Assembly (NCBI GenBank): GCA_963843315.1 | Contig: CAWJJU010000003.1 | Location: 1 to 64,000 of the forward strand | DNA: 64,000 nt | Direction of reading: 5' to 3' | Source: JAWVFM01 sp963843315 | Lineage (GTDB): Bacteria; Actinomycetota; Thermoleophilia; Solirubrobacterales; 70-9 | Position numbers and translations under genes: made by a program | Shown here: piece after piece, positions 60,974 to 64,000 of the stretch | Numbering within the stretch: the first letter of the stretch is position 1 | Layout: each line of letters opens with the position of its first letter | Notes under the pieces: model-generated | The model's database searches: none | What the model was told of the DNA's origin: nothing | Seen by the model: only the letters and a program-made list of their open reading frames with translations

Positions 60974-61649
60974 CCGCCGCCGTCCTCTCGCAACCTGTAG
61001 CCGGACCCGCGAACCGTCTCGATGCTCCGACGCCGAAGGGCCGGTCGATCTTGTTGCGCAGCAACCGCACGTAGGCGTCGACGACGTTCGAGCGATTCTC
61101 GTACTCGCCGTCCCAGGCGTGCTCGAGCAGCTCGTAGCGGGACAGCACCTCCCCGGGCGGCGCATGAACACGTCGAGGATCGCGAGCTCCTTCGGCGAGA
61201 GCTCGACCTCCCCTCCCCGCGCCAGACCCGGTGCGTCGCGGGGTCCAGCCGCAGGTCTCCGACCGCGAGCTGCGGCGGCACGCTCGCCGGCGCCGCGGCG
61301 CACGAGGGCGCGCAGGCGCGCCAGGAGCTCGGCGAACGAGAACGGCTTCACGAGGTAGTCGTCCGCGCCGGCGTCCAGACCGGCGACGCGGTCGCTGATC
61401 GCGTCGCGGGCCGTCAGCATCAGGATGGGTGAGCCCACCCCGTCGCCGCGAAGGCGCTCGGCACACCTCGAGGCCGTCGACTCCCGGCAGCAGCACGTCG
61501 AGCACGATCGCGTCGTACGCGGTGGCCGCGGCCATCCACAGCGCCTCCTCGCCCTCCCGGGCAAGGTCGGCGGCCATGCCCTCCTTGCGAAGTCCCCGCT
61601 GGAGCAGTCCGGCGAGCTTCTCCTGGTCCTCGACGATTAGGACTCTCAT
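60970..61649 (-). CDS. OmpR/PhoB-family response regulator, several frameshifts
   Basis: About 225 residues. The receiver is clean at first (MRVLIVEDQEKLAGLLQRGL and AYDAIVLDVLLPGVDGLEVC, with the phospho-acceptor Asp), then continues in a second frame (SPILMLTARDAISDRVAGLD, GADDYLVKPFSFAELLARLR). The winged-helix domain follows in further frames: VELSPKELAILDVFMRRPG, SRYELLEHAWDGEYENRSNV, VVDAYVRLLRNKIDRPFG and SIETVRGSGYRLRED. Indels lie near 61460, 61225, 61160 and 61040. It is transcribed ahead of its kinase. Confidence 0.8.
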
Positions 61650-61783
61650 GTGGCTCGCTCAGCTTCGCGCTCGGAACGTGAAAGGACGATGAGAAGTCTC
61701 CCACCCGAATCGCCGGTTTCACGGGCGTTTCATCGGCGCGGCGTAGAACGCGGGCCTCGGAGTCCAATCGAAGGAGTCGCGAA

Positions 61784-62530
61784 ATGAAGCTCTCAGCCCT
61801 CACTCTTCCCGTCCTGGCCGCCGCCGCGATCGCCGGGTGCGGCACCTCCGTCGGCTCGACGACCGCCGCGCAGGCCCGCTGCGGGACAGCCTCCGAGTCG
61901 CGCCGGATTGCCGGCCCGTACCGCGACTCGATCCGGCGAACTTCCGCCGGCGTCGACAACCTCTTCGCCCTGCGAGCCGGGACGTGGATGCGCGGACCGG
62001 GGTGGCCGAGGACGGCAAGACACGCCGCAGCAGCGACGTCTCGCGGCGTCACCGACCGGACGAAGCGGATCGAGGGGATCGAGGCCACCGTGGTCCGCGA
62101 CGTGGTCGCGTCATCGCGGCCCGGCCAACCGAGCGCACCTTCGACTGGTACGCGCAGGACCGCCAGGGCAACGTCTGGTACATGGGCGAGGACTCGTCGA
62201 GACTACCAACCACGGGCAGCTGGCAGCCCTCGGGCGGGTCGTGGCAGAGACGGGCGTCGACGGCGGCCAGGCGGGGATCATCATGCCCGCGCCATCCCAG
62301 GCAGGCGACGCTACCGGCAGGAGTACTACCCGGGCAGCGCTCGACAGGCCGGTATCGGATAGCGGGGTCAGGCGCCTACGGTCGTTCGGCGCGCACGCTC
62401 ACGACGATCGAGACCAGCGCCCTCGAGCCCGGCGAGCCGACCGCAAGAATACGCCGCGGCATCGGCGAGGAGGACTCAGGGGACGTCTCCGGCGACCAGG
62501 AGGCGTTCCAGTCTGGCCGGCTTCAAGCGC
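61784..62530 (+). pseudogene. Lipoprotein of unknown function, several frameshifts
   Basis: ATG 61784 follows AAGGAG. The lipobox is AAAAIAGCG. After about 20 residues the frame breaks repeatedly, but consecutive fragments in all three frames form one recognisable protein: VTDRTKRIEGIEATVVRDVV, TFDWYAQDRQGNVWYMGED, GIIMPAP, YRQEYYPGSA and TTIETSALEPGEP. From memory this order matches a family of hypothetical actinobacterial lipoproteins. The end is uncertain, near 62.5 kb, and overlaps the convergent M28 gene. It may be a pseudogene, or the sequence may be poor here. Confidence 0.55.
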
Positions 62531-63454
62531 CCCGCGGCTACCGATTCGGGAATTGCCGCGAGGGCCGCGCTTCCCACACCTGTCGAGGCTCTGCGCGCAC
62601 ACGTGCTGCAGGTTGTCCTGGGCGGTGTGGAAGTACGCGCCCGGCGGCGGCCCGGGGCCGAAATCGAAGTCGATCAGGTCGACGGCCGGGATGCCCTGCC
62701 GTTGAAACGGCGTGTCGTCGTCGAGGACGCCGCCCGAGGTGCCCCGGAACGGCGAGCCGGGTCCGCCGGCCCCCGCGAAGAGCCGGTACAGCGAGGGATC
62801 CGAGTTGGCCTCCAAGGGGATGCGCAGGTCGCAGTCGCCGACCAGGTCGAACAGCACCATCGCGTGAATCGAGCCCAGGCGGGGCGTGCCCTGGGCGCCC
62901 GTGCGGGCCAGGCGCACGTACTGGCGGCTGCCGCGGTCGCCGGAGCGCAGGAAAGCGCCGGCGCCGTTGCCCGGGCCGGGCGACTCCTCGGCGTCGAAGA
63001 AGGCGAAGTCGAGCCGCGGGCCGCGCCATGCCGGGGCCAGGTCGCGGGCGAGCTCGAGCGCCACCGCCACCCCGGACGCGCCGTCGTTGGCCCCCAGGAA
63101 GCCCGGGATCTCCTTCGTGTCGTGATGGGCGCCCACCACGATCGCGCCGGGCGCGGTTCCCGGAAGGTGGCCGACGACGTTCAGGTAGGGGTGCTGGATC
63201 CGCACTCCCTGCGCGCCCGCGGCGCGCAGGCGCCGGGCGATCAGCCGGGCCTCGCGACGCCCCGCCGGCGTCCCGGCGGGCCGCGGGCCGATCGCGACCT
63301 GGTCGCCCAGGTCCGCGAAGGCCCGGGCGGCGTGGAACTCCGGGGGCGGATGGCTCGGCACGTGCACGGGCCCGGGAACGGTCGGGGAATCCGGCACGCC
63401 GCCGCAGCCGGCGAGGGCGATGGCGGCCGTCAACGACATCCAGGCGCGACGCAT
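62476..63454 (-). CDS. M28-family zinc aminopeptidase lipoprotein, one frameshift
   Basis: About 325 residues. The lipobox (AIALAGCGG) is followed by the M28 core: GAIVVGAHHDTKEIPGFLG (His ligand), GANDGASGVAVALELA (bridging Asp), FAFFDAEESPG (catalytic Glu-Glu), MVLFDLVGD (Asp ligand) and GAYFHTAQDNLQHV (His ligand). Near 62573 an extra base shifts the frame; corrected, it ends SAALAAIPESV to LLVAGDVP with TGA at 62476. The length 979 is one base over a multiple of three. A TAGCCT -10 lies 8 bases before ATG 63454. Confidence 0.87.
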
Positions 63455-63462
63455 CCCCCGCG

Positions 63463-63468
63463 AGGCTA
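63463..63468 (-). promoter_or_regulatory. -10 hexamer TAGCCT, leaderless-type, M28 gene
   Basis: On the minus strand TAGCCT is 8 bases before ATG 63454; it is divergent from the promoter at 63478, in a 35-base intergenic gap. Confidence 0.45.
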
Positions 63469-63477
63469 CCGAGCGAC

Positions 63478-63483
63478 TAGATT
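63478..63483 (+). promoter_or_regulatory. -10 hexamer TAGATT, leaderless-type, WS/DGAT gene
   Basis: TAGATT is 6 bases (CCTCTC) before ATG 63490. Confidence 0.5.
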
Positions 63484-63489
63484 CCTCTC

Positions 63490-64000
63490 ATGGCCCAGGG
63501 GCACATGGACAGGCTCTCCGCGATCGACTTCTCGTTCCTCACGAACGAGAGCGACACCAGCCACATGCACGTGGGCGGGATCACGGTCTTCGAGGGCCCG
63601 CCGCCGGCGTACGACGACCTGCTCGAGCACGTGCGCAGCCGGCTTCATCTCGTGCCGCGCTTTCGCCAGAAGCTGGCGTATCCGCCGGCGCAGACCGGCC
63701 GTCCCTTCTGGATCGACGCCCCGAACTTCAACCTCTCCTACCACGTGCGCCACTCCGCGCTGCCGAGCCCCGGCTCGGAGGAGCAGCTGCGGCGGATGGC
63801 CGGGCGCATCTTCTCCCAGCAGCTCGACCGTACCAAGCCCCTGTGGGAGCTTTGGCTGGTCCAGGGACTGACGCGCAAGCGCTTCGCGCTGCTCACCAAG
63901 ACGCATCACGCGCTGGTCGACGGCATCTCGGGAGTGGACATCGCAACCGTCCTCTTCGACGTTCAGCCCGTCCCCAGCTCAATCGAGGGCGACGACGGCT
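63490..64000 (+). CDS. Wax ester synthase/diacylglycerol acyltransferase (3' truncated)
   Basis: The first 170 residues are visible; the family is about 450-480. DRLSAIDFSFLTNESDTSHM is the typical N-terminus, LVPRFRQKLAYPPAQTGRPF and WIDAPNFNLSYHVRHSALPS follow, LDRTKPLWELWLVQGL precedes the active site, and HHALVDGISGVD carries the HHxxxDG catalytic motif. It esterifies acyl-CoA with diacylglycerol or fatty alcohol for storage lipid. The gene runs off the window edge. A second in-frame ATG at 63505 is possible, but the -10 spacing favours 63490. Confidence 0.93.
   Translation, partial: MAQGHMDRLSAIDFSFLTNESDTSHMHVGGITVFEGPPPAYDDLLEHVRSRLHLVPRFRQKLAYPPAQTGRPFWIDAPNFNLSYHVRHSALPSPGSEEQLRRMAGRIFSQQLDRTKPLWELWLVQGLTRKRFALLTKTHHALVDGISGVDIATVLFDVQPVPSSIEGDDG

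Noticed and set aside
56955..61649. A 1564-residue open frame covering five functions
   Set aside because: It is a chance open frame in GC-rich DNA. Only the GH9 part (56955-58607) and pieces of the kinase and regulator read as protein; ispH is in another frame.
1..64000. tRNA, rRNA, CRISPR arrays, insertion sequences
   Set aside because: No cloverleaf or rRNA-like stretch, no regularly spaced repeats and no transposase motifs were found on reading through. A covariance-model scan would be needed to exclude small RNAs.

Overview
The window is high-GC DNA with dense gene packing, many GTG/TTG starts, many 4-base stop/start overlaps (ATGA, GTGA, TTGA) and actinobacterial-type gene content: a SUF-only Fe-S system with SufU, a wax-ester synthase/DGAT-like protein, a rhodanese-ThiF/MoaD pair, VKOR and HtpX. 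I infer a Gram-positive actinobacterium, most likely of the Thermoleophilia/Solirubrobacterales type. No rRNA or marker gene here proves this.

Region 1 (1-30.7 kb) is a cell-surface polysaccharide locus. It holds glycosyltransferases (GT2, GT4, WsaF-like, StrF-like), a Wzx-type flippase, three O-antigen-ligase/polymerase-like proteins, a polyprenyl-phosphate glycosyltransferase, a Wzm/Wzt ABC exporter, methyltransferases, a sulfotransferase, two clan-A-like secreted glycoside hydrolases and two tiny membrane-anchored secreted proteins. A block of ligase, mini-anchored protein and glycoside hydrolase occurs twice (10.0-15.1 kb and 26.5-29.8 kb).

Region 2 (30.7-40.6 kb) is housekeeping: MoaD-like sulfur carrier with its rhodanese-ThiF activator, HtpX, a NarL-type two-component pair, a cupin, then Rrf2, SufC, SufS and SufU, with a PhyH-type dioxygenase and a small secreted protein on the other strand.

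Region 3 (40.6-46.8 kb) is a tight minus-strand operon: VOC protein, small secreted protein, PqqD-like protein with a distinctive C-terminal tail, HPr-kinase-like P-loop protein, GT2, ABC exporter, NTP_transf_5-like nucleotidyltransferase. It lies between the two halves of the Suf system and is the best candidate for an undescribed (RiPP-like or surface-modification) system.

Region 4 (46.8-54.3 kb) has Rieske-SufB-SufD, then a minus-strand redox/membrane cluster: DsbA-like, VKOR, a 54-residue membrane peptide, a polytopic protein, and cupredoxin-like proteins.

Region 5 (54.3-64 kb) has a TENA/CADD-like protein, a thioredoxin-like protein, TetR with twin operators facing an SCP2 protein, a GH9 glycoside hydrolase, IspH, an OmpR-type two-component pair, a lipoprotein, an M28 peptidase and a truncated WS/DGAT gene.

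Two global features stand out. First, single-base frameshifts cluster in 1-7.5 kb and 47-63 kb and hit genes such as sufB, so many are probably sequence errors; 7.5-47 kb looks clean. Second, many genes carry a TANNNT-type -10 hexamer only 6-9 bases before the start codon, as expected for leaderless transcripts; I used this to choose several starts. No tRNA, rRNA, CRISPR array or insertion sequence was seen, and no gene-free stretch exceeds 300 bases.
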